A DNA stretch of 64,000 nt, from the NCBI GenBank assembly GCA_022266195.1, contig WHVY01000007.1:3596001-3660000 (forward strand). The letters run 5' to 3'. The DNA is from Tetranychus cinnabarinus. Taxonomy: Eukaryota; Arthropoda; Arachnida; Trombidiformes; Tetranychidae. Made by a program: the position numbers and the translations under genes. Under the pieces are notes generated by a model. That model had not been told where the DNA came from. It saw only the letters and a list, made by a program, of their open reading frames with translations, and ran no database searches. Below, piece after piece: positions 14,201-28,844 of this stretch (position 1 is the first letter of the stretch; each line of letters starts with the position of its first letter).

Positions 14201-17200
14201 ATGAAAACTTGATATTGGAAGGGAAAAATTGACAAAAATAAATGTTAAAGTTGCAATCTTGCAATCTTTTCATTCCAAATGCTAGCAAAAGTAATAAAGA
14301 TGTAAGTTGCAAACAGAAGCAATATTTATGCAGTTATATTGCTATTACAGGGTAATTTTAGTGCTCAAAACAAATAACGGACTCCGAAATTATAAGCAAT
14401 TAACAGTTTCCAAGAAGCTCAATCTACATTTGGACAAACAGTACAATGAAACAGCTAATCATAAGAGACAGTAAATGGCCACAAAAAGATGTAAATAAAC
14501 TGTGTTTTAGGCGTTAAACTTGAAAAACAATTTTCACAAAATGGTAAAAAGCAGTTAAGCGCGAATAAGCAATAACAAGAAATGCAATCAGCAATTTGAT
14601 CCGATGCTAGGAGTTGGTGAAGAAACGATGAAAAGTCTATGAGAAAGTGATATTACAAAGAAACTGATAATCAATCAAGTTTGATTAAACAGCTCAAATG
14701 TTGAACTTTTGATGGAATGAAATTGAAACCAACAATTGCTCCAAACTCAATTAGCTCTTGAGACTGGAAGTTTGTGAAAATTTTGAATAGAAACTGAATA
14801 AGATTAATTGAGCATCAAAAATTGGAATTTTAGGAAAATTTCATGATTTCTATTAATTAATAATAAGATGGGTTTCCCTGAAATGTCAATGACACAAGTC
14901 CGGAAGGAGACGATTGATCAATGAATGACAACTGAATCAATTTTTATCAATTGATCTTTTTTGGTGTAAATTGAAACAAATGCTTTTAAGGGTTGGGATT
15001 GTCTCGTCTTCAAGTGAAATAATCAGAGTTGGGATAAACTCATGACTTACCTATTTTTAAATCTTCGCATTTGGTCTAAAATATTAAAAATTTGCCATCT
15101 TTTGGCAAAATTAATGTTGGTTCCTGCAGAATCAGGAAGATAATCACTATTTCCAATGTGAACAAAGGTTAAATCTTGTAAAATTAAACCAATATACGGT
15201 ATACATGGTGGCTGAGTTTCTGCTAAAGCTTGTCGATAGACTCGGAAAGATGAAGAAGAGTCAATGAGTGAACATAAATCCTTCATTGATTCGGTAATAC
15301 TTTTAGGCCACTCCAATCGTCTAACTGGAGCTGAATCCAATGCGGAAAGAAGAGCTAAATAAGAGTTGAAATTGTTCATTTTCCGTAAATGTTTCATAAT
15401 TTTGATAAATTTAGTGACAAGTTTTTCCCTCTCTTTGGGATCTTCAATTTCAACAATACGAGATCGTGTCCAGTAAGACATTTTGTTGAAATGCTCGGTA
15501 AATTTGTTTAAATTTGGTATCAACTCTTCTTTCTGTTCTCGAGCCCAAAGCAGGTATTCGGCAACCTCGACTTTCTGGAAAAGACCAGCATCCAGAAGAG
15601 TCATTTGTTCAGCCACAACTTCCGATTTAAAATTATGAAGAGACCAGCTTCGTGAAGATATGTTGACCGATGGAAGGAGTATTTGATTACCAGTTAAACC
15701 ATTACGACGATTGTCAAATTTTTCAATTACTTTAGCACGTAAGACTCGGGCAAAGGTGAGGTCACCTTTAATCACCAAAGAATAGATAAACTCTAGAAGG
15801 GTTTGCATCAGTAAATCATTACAATCACTAACACTAAACAAATCACAATCAATTGTAATAGTCATTGTGTAACCAGATATAATTAGCATTGCGTGTAAAT
15901 TGACCATTGCGGTAAAGCAAATGTGTGTTTTGGCCCATTACGAACATTATATCATCACCAGAAAAGTAATCATTTTATCGTTAAATGGATCCAATGGTGG
16001 CAACATGAAACAAAAGAGAAGGAAAATGATTAGTAAATTGTAAATGAGAGATGATCCTTAATGATTATGTAAATTGATGTAAATTGATGCAAATTGTGCG
16101 TGTGACCATCGACTGATAAAAAATGAGCAAAGTGTTCAATTGTATATTAAATGTAAACAGTTGAGTATAAAATAGCAATTAATACATTTTTTTGAGGGTT
16201 AAATTGAAACAATAAAAAAGGCAAAAGTATTATGATTACAGTAAATAGAGAAATGGTGAAAAGATTGAAAGGTAAATAATCAATTGTTCTTGACCTAAAC
16301 AATTGTCAAGGATCATTTGAGGACATTTCAAAGATAAGGTTCAATTGAACGGATAAGATGTGAGAGGTTTGTTTGAAGATGGAAAAATGAAACAAATCAA
16401 AATACCGAAAGATCGGAGAAAGTGCATTGAATATTTATGAGTGAGGAAGTAATGTTTTAACCTGAGAAACAAGGTAAAAAAACATGCGAAATGGACGACT
16501 GATTTTGACGTTAAAATGTTTCAAAAAGATAACGAGGTTTTACATTTTTGTATCTCATCATTGTCATGAAAATGATTTAAGATGGTGATGAGCATTTGAA
16601 AAGGGTTAACTATTTTGTTGATCACCGTTAATTGGTAAATGTTCAATTCAACTATGAAAAAGTGAACTTTGCTTGAAGGTGAGTTGAAAATGTATTGAAA
16701 ACTACTTTTTTTGAACAATAATGGCTGTAGTTTGCTAGGAAGATGATATTCTGAACCTCAGGAGGGAAGGAGAGTGAAATTGAAAGACACTATTGATACT
16801 TGTGAAGATGGATTACATGAAGACTAGTCAGTTGATTCATGGAGGAACATGAAAAGTCATAGAATTAAGAAATGGATGAAAGATGATGAAGATAGATAAA
16901 TAAATCCAGACTATCGGAATGAATTGAATAAAGAGACAGGTTGAAATGCTAGAGAAAGGTAGAGAATGATGATTCAAGGGAAAAAAAAGATGAAACTCAA
17001 AAACATGACACATTTTTTTCGTGAGCAAACGTTTTTTTGTTCATTTCACCTGTAGACTCTGTATATGAGTCTGAGAAAGACTTTACTCTGTAAAAAGTAC
17101 AATTTACAGGCGTGAGAACAATTTTTCACAAGAAACTTCTTTTTCAAAGCACCAGGATCTCAAACAGATATGTTAGGAGAATGATGCTGATGAAGAGGAT

Positions 17201-20200
17201 CATGATAGTTATCCTTGATTGCTTCACATTTCACAACTGAAATTGATATGAGAGGCAAAAGGGACGACAACTCAACTTTGAAAATATTGTTTTTTTGGCA
17301 ACAAGCAAATAAAGGTAACAGTGAATTAATTGTTGAGAAAAAGTTCAATTGAGAAGATGAAGAATGGGGACGAATTCAATGTAAATAATTAAAAAGCAAT
17401 GATGAAGATTGAGTCAACAGAAAGATTCAGAAAAAGAAGAGAACGAAAAAAAAAACTTTGAAACTGATGCGTTTTTTGGACAGTTGATGTTGCATTATTT
17501 GAGGTTTCATGTGTAGGTGTGAATTGTTACTTTTTTGGTGTTTATTTGCCAGTCTAACTGTGAATTAATTGTGCTAATTTTATTGTTTCATTGAACGTTT
17601 GATTGTAATCACATTTTTACAGTCGAGCTAAATAGTTGGATTATTAATGCCAGACCTTATTCACATTATTTGTTGAACCGTTAATTGCTGGTGTTAATGA
17701 TGACAACTTTTTATTGTAAGTAAAAACAATATAATGTATCATTTTGATATTAAAAATGGTCATATTATGTAAAGTATATTTTAATGTCAACGTTATCACA
17801 ATTAATTAGCTGCAATTTTAACAAATGTTTAAAACAGTTAATATTCAGTCGACATTATTGTGTTATTGAAATGATTGTTGATTTACACAAAACTACTTTT
17901 TTCACTAATTTACATTTTCAAGGCTATCAGCAGTGAAAGGCTCAATAAATGAGACCAAATTTCCAAGTAACTGTTAATTGTTCAACTATCAATTATCAAG
18001 TTTAGAAGTTGCTAGGAAGATTAATGACGATATTCAATAATCATCATGTTCCCCCGTAAAATAGGTCAAGAAACATTTGACAGAAGGTTAAAGACAAAGC
18101 AGGTTACAAATGAGAAATGATGAGGATTAAGGGATGAGTAAGCTTGAGCAGTGCTCAGGTAATCATCAGTTGCATGACGAACCTTTATTTACTATCAGAG
18201 TTTATTTTTGTCACATCAGGTACAAACAAACAAAAGCGCTAACAATCATTCTGGTAATAATGTTGATTTTGTGATACCTTGACAATCAAGCATAACATTG
18301 GGTTAATTAAAACATTGTTGAAACAGGAAGGTGAAGAGGTTTGCAATGATAATTAACTGTAAAATTAATAGCAAATGTAAAATTGGATAATCATTTAATT
18401 GGTTACAACTGACACAGTTGAGAAAACCCACAATTGAAGAGAAGAGGTAAAAAAATTGGACAAAAAATGGGCTTGCAAAAGAAGTGTATCGATGAAAGTC
18501 TAGCCTTGTGTATTAAGATCGGTATTTTGGGCAAGTTAGACTGATATTTTGATAATGAATAATTGCTAAATCATTAATGCCATTCAAAGGTTGAATCGTT
18601 TATCTGCAAAAATTGAAACACATTCATTTTGAGCAACCTTAAGACTCTTTTTTTGCATCATGATTGTCATTTATTTAAAATTTTCAAGGATGCCATGAAA
18701 ATTGTATCAATTTCAAGTTTATGATGAAAAGATAAGTCTGAAGTGAGAGAGACAAGAGATGGAGATATAACCATTAAAATGATCATTTCCTAAGAACATT
18801 TTAATTCATTGCTTTACTTGAGGATCAACTGAATACCTCCTACATTGCATTGCAGATTAGATAAAGGTTGCCGTTTAAATCAACTTATACACATCAACAG
18901 GGCTACAATATATAAATTAAGATGAAGTTTTAAATGAAAAAACAAAGTACAGCATCAATGATGAAGCGAAATGAAACTGTGCAAAGTAGCAAAAAAAGAG
19001 TAGCAATAAGAGCGTTCAAGAAGATGTTAAGATGCAGTTGAAGATGATCAAACATTTAACAACTAATTTATAAATAATACATTTTCATGTTTGGCCATTT
19101 TTCATTTCTGTTTTGTTTTTTTTCGCATTACAATTGATAGTAGCAGTTGTAGTCAACTCGATAGGAGGTTTCATTCAACCTTTTAATCTTCTTATGGTTC
19201 AATTTTGGGTATGGGAAGTAAAAATGGACCAAAGTAATGGTTACTTTTTCATAATCAATTGAGGTAAGATATTTGTGGCTAATTTGATTAGATCAGGTTG
19301 CAAGTAAATTAAAAGGTAAACGAAAAATTAATGAGAATGTAAAGCCCCAACATTTCATTGGGTGGCCTAATGCAGGAAAATCAGGGAATAAAAACTAAGG
19401 TCAATCTATTGTGTGTAACCAACGGGGTTAACCAAAGAAGCGTAAATTTACGTGCAAAAAAAGTACAAGACTTTTTTTGTTCATGTTTTTCATGTAAACA
19501 GTGAAAACAGTGTAAGTTTGGTTTGAACAAGACTTTGTTTTTGTAGTTTAAGCATTTCTTCAATATAACCAATCAATCAAATATTGACCTTGACCTGGTC
19601 ACATATTGGTGCAAAATAATGGGAAAGTTTAACAGAAACAAAAGCAATTTCATGTGTTGATATGTGAAAACAAATGATTAACAAAATTAAACATTAATTT
19701 CCATCGGTAAAGTGTCAAATCAATTGTTTTCCTAGAAACATTAAATTGTGAACCAAAAAGATGAAATTATTTGCCCAAATAGGAAATAACAAGTAAAGTG
19801 AAAGTGAACAATCAATAATAATAATCTGCATAAAGACGCCTTGTAAACAATGAAAAGGGAGGTAAAAAAAGTATCGATGCACCTTTACAATTTTCATGGT
19901 GCAAAGCTGTAAATGCATAGAGACAGGCAACATCCTGTGTAACTCGTTTCCTGTTCACTGATGTTGGAACGTTAAATGTTCAACGAAAGTGTGCGATTAA
20001 TATGGATGAAAAGATGTTTGTCTAAGCGTGTGAATATTGTGTATAAAAGTCAAGAATGCTGGAGCAAGATGATAAAGATTAGCAGTGAAAAGAGCAAAAA
20101 AGCGATCAATTTTAAATCAATTATGTCTGCAAACAATTTAAACTAGCATCGGGTCAGCCTTAAAAGACAATGCGTTGTGTGTTTTTGCTGTTTACATGTT

Positions 20201-23200
20201 CATAAGTACTTTTTGTGTTTATCTTTTCAATATTGTTGAACCAATAAAGTCGGTGAATCTGTTGATATTGTTAACTTTACTTTAAATATTTATGGATAGC
20301 CATTGAAATATGTGAATTTCAATTGATTTTATTGATCGACATTGACGCTTTTCAATGGAGATTAAAGCAGAATTTTGGTCAAAGATTGAAGGTTTGTTGG
20401 GTTAAATTAGGATTAGGATTTGGTTAGATTAGTTGGTTAACAGTAGATTAGTGGAGATTTATTATTAGTTTTGCTGTCAGATGTGAAGTCATTTTTTTTG
20501 CTTCAACAAGGTTTGCTACCGATTGTAATAAAAGCAAAAATAAAGACCAATCAATGTTTTAACTTTTATTTTTGTTGTATTTTAATGGTTACAACTGTAA
20601 ATGATTGAATTGAAAAGCTGATTTAGAGAGATTTTTCATTTGTATTTGAGGTCATTAAGGCCAATTACAGTTATTATCGGCAACAATTTTCAAACCCAAA
20701 TCATACATTTGGTGACAATAAATATTAAAACTGTTATTATCAATGGTTACCATTATTTGCCTGATTGGGACGATTAGTTGGAACAACTTTTAAAATATTT
20801 TTCTTAAACTAATACTTTGATTCCCTTAAGTGGACCAATTTCAACTGATTACTAGTAAAGGATAGAAATTAACTTTTTCATTTAGTTTAAGCTATTAAGA
20901 TTGTCCAGAAAAGTGAAAGAGGAAAATGGGTTCAATTGAAATGAAAAGTTGAGTTAAGTTGAAAGATAATTGTTACTAGAAGAGAAAGTGAAAATTCACA
21001 TGAAATGATGTTAATCCTGGAGAAAAGTGAGTCTTAAATTGAATATAAATTGTTAAAGGTTTCAACAGAAGCAGAAGGCAAACAAGATCACTTTCCAATG
21101 AAGCATTCGTTGTCGTTTAAATTAGATTGACCTTAATTGGTTGTTGATCAAATTGATAGGCAACTGAACGGCTGATAGTTTCAATAGTTGAATTGAAAAA
21201 AAAAGTTTTATGAGTGAGAGCAAAATTCAGTGTTGAATACCCTTGGCGACAAATCGCAATATAATGAGGATATGTATTTATAAAGAAATGAACATTGAAA
21301 GAGTAAAATCAATAATAAAAATCAACCTCACGTTGATACTATTTAAATTGCCTGAGGTAAATTGAAAAAGTTATTCAATTGAACGTGACAAATAATTTAT
21401 AAATTGAAAACTTTTCTACTGATATCAATCAATTGCTTCTTTGATTTACGACTTGAAACAGAAGTAACATTTGACTGATAAAGATGAAGATGTAATTCGG
21501 GATGAAATGTCAACAGGTTAGAATGGTTATTCAACATTAAATAGTTCAAACTAATCTACTTATCGTATTAGTATCAATATTTAAATGAACAGAAACTAAA
21601 TTAATCAAGCTGCTTGAGTATCAAATGTTGATGTAAATAATTAGAAACGGTTAACAATGTCTTGATGGTTAAGTCTGATATTCACTCAAAAGATGAATTC
21701 AATTTACAATTTAAAGCGGGAAAATGTTAAGTTTAATACTTAGAGTATTTGATATTGTTCATCCTGATTGAGTCTTTACTAAAAATGAACATGAAACTGA
21801 GATAAAATTAAAGTTTTTAAAGGTTGGGAGATCGGAAGAAATATATTTTTTCTTGAAAAACGCACTTATTAAATGCATGGAAAGCATTAAAAGTCAGAAA
21901 GGTTAATCATAATAATTGATGATTGGAGGTTCATTTGAGTGAAGTTAAATAAAGAGTTGATTGTTGAGTTAGAATCCTTGTTAAACATAAGAGATAAGAT
22001 AATGAACAATGAATGACTAATAGAGATACAAGCTGATGACAAGACACTAATCCAAAGACAATGAAAGTCACAAGCAACAAGTTGACGGTCAATGATAAAT
22101 GTTGAACTTACCATAAATCATCAACAACTCGGACCAAAAGTGCAAATGAATTTTTGGCAGCTCGTTGTTTAGAGTCGGTGTAATTTGTAAATTTGTTGTA
22201 CCGGTAAATTAATTTATTAATAAGTTCCAATGGGTTGATGAAGGTTCGATATGTTGTAAGAAATGCTTCTTGGAAGAGAAAATCTGGACAAAAATTGAAT
22301 AAACATTGAATGAGCAATTTGATTGTGATTTAAAAGGGAATTGTGAAAATTGACAATTTGAGTAAACTTACCATTTTTGGAAACTTCAGTGGCTTTAACA
22401 GTAAGTACATCAATGATTCCTCCTTTGATATCTGGACCATCTTCATCGGAATTTTTGTAGACTAGATAGGGTGAAACATCAATTTCATCAAGTGGACCTT
22501 GGCACTCATCTGTTGTCCTGATGGTTTCCGATTGTGAACTTATACCACTACAATTAGAAATTAAACTTAGTTTACGAAATAAACTATTGGTTTTGGTGAA
22601 CACATGAACTAAAAGGCTCATCTTGAGAAACAATCAATAAAAGGTTTTGAGGAGGCTTTCGTTTCAAGTGAATTGAATTAAGCTCATGAGGAAAATGCAG
22701 CAACTTGCAGTAGCAACAAACAAACAATAAAACAAAAACACTGTTGATTTATTCAATTGTGATATTAGATAAGAGTTGTAAGAAAGTATCCAACGATATG
22801 TTAACAATCATTTGATAAGATCATCTGTTCAATGACAATTGAGTGATCAATAAAATGGATACACGAAAAGTGATAATAGCCTTCTCAGTGACTGTCATAC
22901 TTTAAATAAACTTAATATCAAATTGTGATAAACGAATGAGAAGTCGAGGGAGAGAATAAGATAAGATGTTGGGGGAGAAGAAGGAGAAGGAGGGAGAGAA
23001 AAGATTGTTAACTAATCCTTAAGATGGACTCAAAAATCCTCCTACTTATAACGAGTTATTGCTAAGCAAAAGCTACTTTCCAAGAGTGTAAAAGGTGGAG
23101 CCATTGGTAGACAGAAGGATTTACTTTAGTTTCTTCTGGTTGCCTCGAAGGGATTAATGTTTTGTTTACGGACTTGTTAGTGGTAAAAGAGGATTACGGT

Positions 23201-26200
23201 AAATTGAAAGCTTGTTACTCATTTTCGTCAATTTATGCGCTTTTCTGATAATTGATAATTTTCGCTTTTTTATGTAATATTTACCTTTCAGATGAAGGAA
23301 TCAAGTTTACTGGTGAAATTGCTGCTGGTTCAGATGGTGCCATTTCAGACTCAATATCAGGATCAATTTTGATTGAACATTGATTAATAGATTGGGATTC
23401 AGGAAATTGTGATTGTACCGTTTTTTGAGGCTTTATTTTTGATTGTTCTAATATTATTTGTTGATGTTGTTGTTGCTTTTGATGAAGTTGATTAATTTGT
23501 TGTAATTGAAGGTGAATTTGCGATTTCGCTTTGGGCGGAAGGCTTGGAGGTTTATCTAGATCTGGATCAATATCGCCATGCATTCGATGGTAAGCAATGT
23601 TTGTGGAAGATGTTTCCGAGCTTGATTCGAGGGATAAAATTGAATCCTCTGAGCCAGTTGTAGTTGATGAAATTTTCTTGAGACATCGTTGCGAGTTGAA
23701 GGTTGTCTCCATCTGTTGCCAAGAGTTAAGTTTACTAGATGAATTGACTAAATGGTAAGCATGGACAGAGTGTCGGTAAAGATTTAAAACGGCATCATTT
23801 GGTCCATCATATTTTTCACTATTGTTAAGCATTGTCATGTAAGTCATTATGTTGCGTTGTTTTGGTGGTAAGGGAGGAGGTTTAATAAAATCTTCATAAA
23901 AATTTTCAGTTTCTCCGCAATTTGAACCTGTTGATTGTCCGTTTGAAGAGATGGAATCTGCTTGACGGGATAAATGCAGAGGACATGATATTGAATGATT
24001 GCTGGACTGCCAAGTTGAGGTTGAAGACCAGTCAAATTTGTATGGACGATCATTACGAGTGTTGTTTGAAGTAGAGGACAATGAGGTATGTGTTGAAGTT
24101 GAATCAATATCTGAAATATTGTCATATTGGGAAGGAGGGCGAACAATTTCTTCACATTGGATAGAATCATTTGGAAATAAGTAGCGACGACGAAGCTTGA
24201 CAGGTATTTCAGGAGGTGATTCACCTTCAATTGTTGAACTTTTCTCCAAAATTTTACCATTCAAATGGTCAATTTGATTGTTGATTCCATCTTTACTTGA
24301 TCTCAAGCCACGGGTATCAGGACAATGAATAAGACAATTTTGTTGAGTAACCATTGGAAATTGTTGTGATTTTTGCGCAAATGTCTTTGTTAATGTTGTA
24401 GTTCGACTAGAAAAAGTATCGTGACCAGAATTTGGTAAAAAATTATTAGTGACTTGTGGGTTTCTATAATCTGGGGTATCGTGATTAACGCCAGTTATTA
24501 AATCATTTCGGTCAGATAACATTCGGCTGGAAAATGTTTCAAACGTCATCGCATTGGTTGATTGGCAGTCAAATGATGACGAAGCTGAGGATACACGCGT
24601 TGAATCAAGTTGTAAAGCATCGAATGTACTGTTGTACTCCAAGGTTGGTTTCTTTATTGGACTTTTATTAAGATCATTGGTCATTGATTGTTTCTTTTTT
24701 GGTGGCAAAGGTGGAGGAATATCATCCAAATCAGGATAATCAGAAACTCCAGCTGATGATAATGATGAGGACACACAGCTACTAGCAAATGAGCTTGTTT
24801 GACTTCGACCAGTCTCTTGTAATTTGTTGTGATTGTTGTTAATGAAATTAGAGTTTTCGAAGATTCTCTCTCTATTTCCTTCTCCTGGTACATCGAAAGC
24901 ATAAAAGCCATTATTTAGAGGCACTGTTTTAATGTTTCCTACTGTTTTAGAGCTCAATAGAGAGTCTGAGGAAAAAGAGTGAGGAAATCTATCAGAACAT
25001 GGCGATGGTGATGAAGATGGATTATTGCAGCTTTTATGTGCCATTGAATAACAGCCTGAAGAGTTTAAATTTTTTATCTTTGAATTCTGTGAATGGAGAG
25101 TTTCTTCGAGGTTCTCAATGTGAGTAGCAGTTAATTTATCTGTCAATTTTGAAATGCCTTCGGTTACAGGAATTGAAGCTGATGGGACTGATTTTGGAAA
25201 TGGATGATGAATTGAAACTGTAATTGTATTCGTTGTTGCTGTTGAAGGTAATGAGGTTGACAATGGTGACAGTGGTAATGGATTCATGTCTGGTAATGAA
25301 TTTCGATGATGGGACAAGCTGAACTCTGAATGATTGGAAGTATTAGAGCCTTTACGAGAGTTAAAGTTTGTACAATTTAGGATATCTTTTACTGGAGTAT
25401 TGCCATCAGTTAAATCATTTTGATTGCCATCATCGTAAATTTCATCATTCTTGAGACTAAAAGACGTTGAACTTTTCACCAAATTATCTCTTGATTGGTA
25501 ATAATCCACACATAATTGGACTAGAGTCTGGAAGAAAAAGAAATAAGAAAAGAGTTATTAGATAAAAAAAAGATGAAAATAGTGTTAATATATTTAATTG
25601 ATTGAGAAAAGTCTCAATTGAATTAACCACCAAAAACATACAATTCAAGAGCCATTATATTATAATGAAATAATATGAAATCATTTCGAAATAAGTGGTT
25701 CAAAATGAATTCATAATGCATCTTCAATGTTTATTTATCATGCTTATCGTGATAGTCTTTGAATTATAAGGAATTATGTGAGTTTAATATATTTCTCTGA
25801 GGATCATTTTGATAAAACCATAAAGACTGAATTCATTGTTTTTAAAATTTTGATACTTGTGGGTGGAGTGAATTTAAAGCCTCTGTAAACCCCATTCAAT
25901 GAGAATTAGGAGTTCAATTTGAGATGGAAATGAAATTTTTATAATTCTTCAACGTTAATACCATGATATAGCGAGATATAAACTGAATAATTGAAGAATC
26001 AAAAAGATATTGCGAGTCACATAAACGTGAAATTAATGTAAATCAATCATCAGTAAAGGTGGAAAATAACATGCCCAAGACTAGCATAAAGATGGATGAA
26101 AGTCGATGAAAAGTTCAAATGAATAATGACCAACTTAAGAGCAGACAGAGACACAAAGATGAGTAAAGAAGAGCAAGAATAGATGGAGAAAAGAAAAAAG

Positions 26201-28844
26201 ATGAAAGTGAAATGAAAATAGTTCAGAGGAGAGAGACTTCTTAAGATGTGCGAAGAGGAAAAAGTAAGATCAGTGATACTATAAAAAGCATCAAATCGCA
26301 ATTATGTAAAGACCTTAATCATATTCATCAAACAACATCAAATCATTTACATGTTCTCTAAAGGAAAAAGCAAACCAAAAAGGTTGCACCCTGCAACAAA
26401 TCAAACTTCACTTTTTTTACGATATAAATACATGTATTTATATTTATACACAGTCTGTACACCGGATAAAGGTTTTTTCATCTTTACACCCAAAAAACGT
26501 CATTGCACTCAAATAGACATTCATGGGGACATGATGAAAATAAAGCAATTTGAAATACAGATCAATCAATTAGCCTGGAATAAGAGTCTTTTTTATCAAC
26601 CAAAATTTTGTAGCTTTATCCCTTGAAAGATGCCCTTTGATAATCCAATAAATTAAGCTTCTGTTTGTATTGAGAAAGAAAAGAAGGTAAAATTAAATTT
26701 AAAAATTAAATGCAAGGGTAAGGTGAAATGATAGGTAAATAAAAAGTAAAATGTAAAGGTAAAAAATTGAAAGAAAATTGTTTGCATTGAAGATGACATG
26801 AACAGTAAGAATGGGAGTCAAAGATGAGAAGAAAGTAAAAAAGTAAGTGAGATTAAATTTTGCGAAGGTGTAATGAAAATGGATCGATATTTACGTTCGT
26901 TTGATAGTTTAACCGCCTACATATAACGGGAGAGAAGTGAATTTTCCTAAAGGGTTACTGTTTCCTGGAAACTTCTAGGTTTCTCTAATTCTCATTTTCA
27001 ATTATTTCTTCTCTTTTTTTTCTTCTTCTCATGTCAAGAGACAGAATAAGATGATTAAGAATTAAGAGCAATGAAAATGCCTCGAGACAGTAGAGCCTGG
27101 AAAGTTATATTAATGTACGTATTAACATGTATTGTGTTTCACTTTGACTCATTTTTTTGTACACAAAGGCAAATTAAAGTAGGACAGGGGAAGATAAAGA
27201 AGAAATGATTAAATTGTAAGATATTCGAACGATTCATTATTTCTAATTTCTTTGTGTCTCCCTCTTTGTCTAAGCTCTTTTGTCAGCTTCATGGTATAAA
27301 TTGGGTGCATACCATGAAGAAGTGAGATTATGGATGATGGTAATTAAACAAAAAATGATATTGATGATTAAATAATCAATCAAAAACTTCATCAAGTGCA
27401 TAGTGTTAAGAACCGTTTGCAATATTGATACTGATGACAAAAATATGAACAGTTAATAGATGAGAAAGCTTTTTGAAATATTGTGAAAATTTTCTTTCAT
27501 TTTTTTACTTACGTTGACTGATTCTTTGAGATTGCCAACGATAAGTGACACTTCATCTCGATTGTAGTTGGACGCTTCTTCAATTAAAACACGGTCAGAC
27601 CATTTCATCAGTTCAGCCAGACTCAGATAGACTCTGTCGGTTGCTGAAAGCATCTTCGCGCTGTAAAACAAGAGAAGATAATAAAATAGGGAAATTAGTT
27701 CATCTCTTCAATATGCTCAATATTTAGATTTTATTTTTGCTTTTGAGACAAAAACTAATCTAAAAGCTTCATTGATCTGCCACTTGCTCGAATAATTTTT
27801 ATCTAATTACGTTTTGCCTCAATGTTTTTTTTTGAGGTAAACTAGAAAAAAATAATATAACCAGAAAAAAGCTGATGAGAAACACGAAGGGAATAATATA
27901 ATGATTGCAAAAAAAGTTCAACCAAAGATGTAACAGGATGAAATGTCTAAATAAGCTTGCTGATCAATTTGTTAAAACAAAGGCAATAGCAATCAAAATG
28001 TTTGAAATATCAGGCCGTTAACTTTAAATACAATTTCCCTCGTCGAGTTTAATTAACGTAACAGTAATGATGGGAAAAAATGATGAAAAGATTGGGTGAA
28101 GAGAAAAAATGACGAATGGAATTGTAAAGCAGAGATGAAAATTAACGAGAGTATGTACAAAAAATAGTAAACTCAGAAATATAATCACAGGGAATAGATT
28201 CCGGCGGAAGAGAAACAAAAAATCACTATAACCTTACCTTCGATCTTTATTAATGAGATATGCACCAAGCTCGGTGTAACAGGAAACAACTATGTCTAAA
28301 AGGATTGATGAAGCTCCAGGTAATTGATTGTGAATCTCTTTTTCCACAGCATCTTGGAAGTATCTTAAAGCATTAGTCAACTGTTTAACCAAGGTCCAAG
28401 CGTTGTGAATGTTACTCTCGGTGATGGCCATTGTTTGATTATCCTAAATTATCAAAATACCAATTGAAACACGAAAATTATTAATTGTCACGATAACAGA
28501 ATTAAACAGTTACGATAAATTAGTGTAATAAAGGAAATTAATGAAGCAAATGTAAACAGAATAGATGAATTAGTGGTTTATCGATGGGTAAGATGGTTTT
28601 CACAAAGACACAAAAAGATGACCTTTCTACCAGATATAACCAATGATATAATTTCAAACAAATCCAAAGATATTTATTTGGAAATGTATGATGTAAGGAA
28701 TGAAAAACAAACACAGAATAGTAAATGAAATGAAAAGGAGCCAAGAAATGAATGATTATCATTGAATGATGAAAAAATGGTTACCTTGCTTTTGGTTTTA
28801 ACTTTTCGCGTGAAATGACCATTCTTCATGGTTGATTTACCCAT
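11297..28844 (-). CDS. C3G / RAPGEF1, Rap guanine-nucleotide exchange factor
   Basis: Eight exons (5' to 3'): 28785-28844, 28238-28443, 27513-27660, 23285-25527, 22372-22547, 22112-22283, 15051-15833 and 11297-11474. They total 3966 nt (1321 aa) with all phases consistent. C3G is the Crk-bound GEF that loads GTP on Rap1 downstream of adhesion and receptor-kinase signals. The helical N-terminal region is encoded by exons 2-3. Exon 4 is a Ser-rich linker with four PPxLPxK-like Crk SH3 sites near residues 409 (PPPLPPKKK), 575 (PPEIPVKLRR), 688 (PPPLPPKQR) and 798 (PPSLPPK). The RasGEF_N region spans exons 5-6 (EAFLTTYRTFINP). The catalytic RasGEF domain is in exon 7 (AEQMTLLDAGLFQKVEV, FTEHFNKMSYW, KIMKHLRKMNNFNSYLA, PCIPYIGLILQDLTFVH). 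Exon 8 gives the conserved tail (FFNDFDNYLSEEAIW). Exon 7 runs to a donor, not a stop, and only exon 8, 3.6 kb away, restores the family's C-terminus. The start is the first ATG of exon 1. An in-frame ATG in exon 2 (28432) could serve an isoform. Confidence 0.95.
11475..15050 (-). other. C3G intron 7; nothing else supported
   Basis: AT-rich intron. A GTG-initiated open frame at 13003-13215 on the + strand and a short signal-peptide-like frame at 12712-12754 do not join in phase, so I treat both as chance. Confidence 0.6.
15834..22111 (-). other. C3G intron 6 (6.3 kb); nothing else supported
   Basis: The longest intron of the gene. I see only scattered short frames and purine- or pyrimidine-rich runs, with no second gene, RNA gene or clear transposon. 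Confidence 0.6.
25528..28237 (-). other. C3G introns 3 and 2 (25528-27512 and 27661-28237)
   Basis: Both are bounded by consensus donor and acceptor sites on the minus strand. The 91-codon frame at 26351-26626 on the + strand lies inside intron 3. It is Lys/Phe/Tyr-rich with no family signature and is probably chance. Confidence 0.6.

Noticed and set aside
26351..26626. 91-codon frame in C3G intron 3
   Set aside because: AT-driven composition, no splice or promoter context, and no family features.
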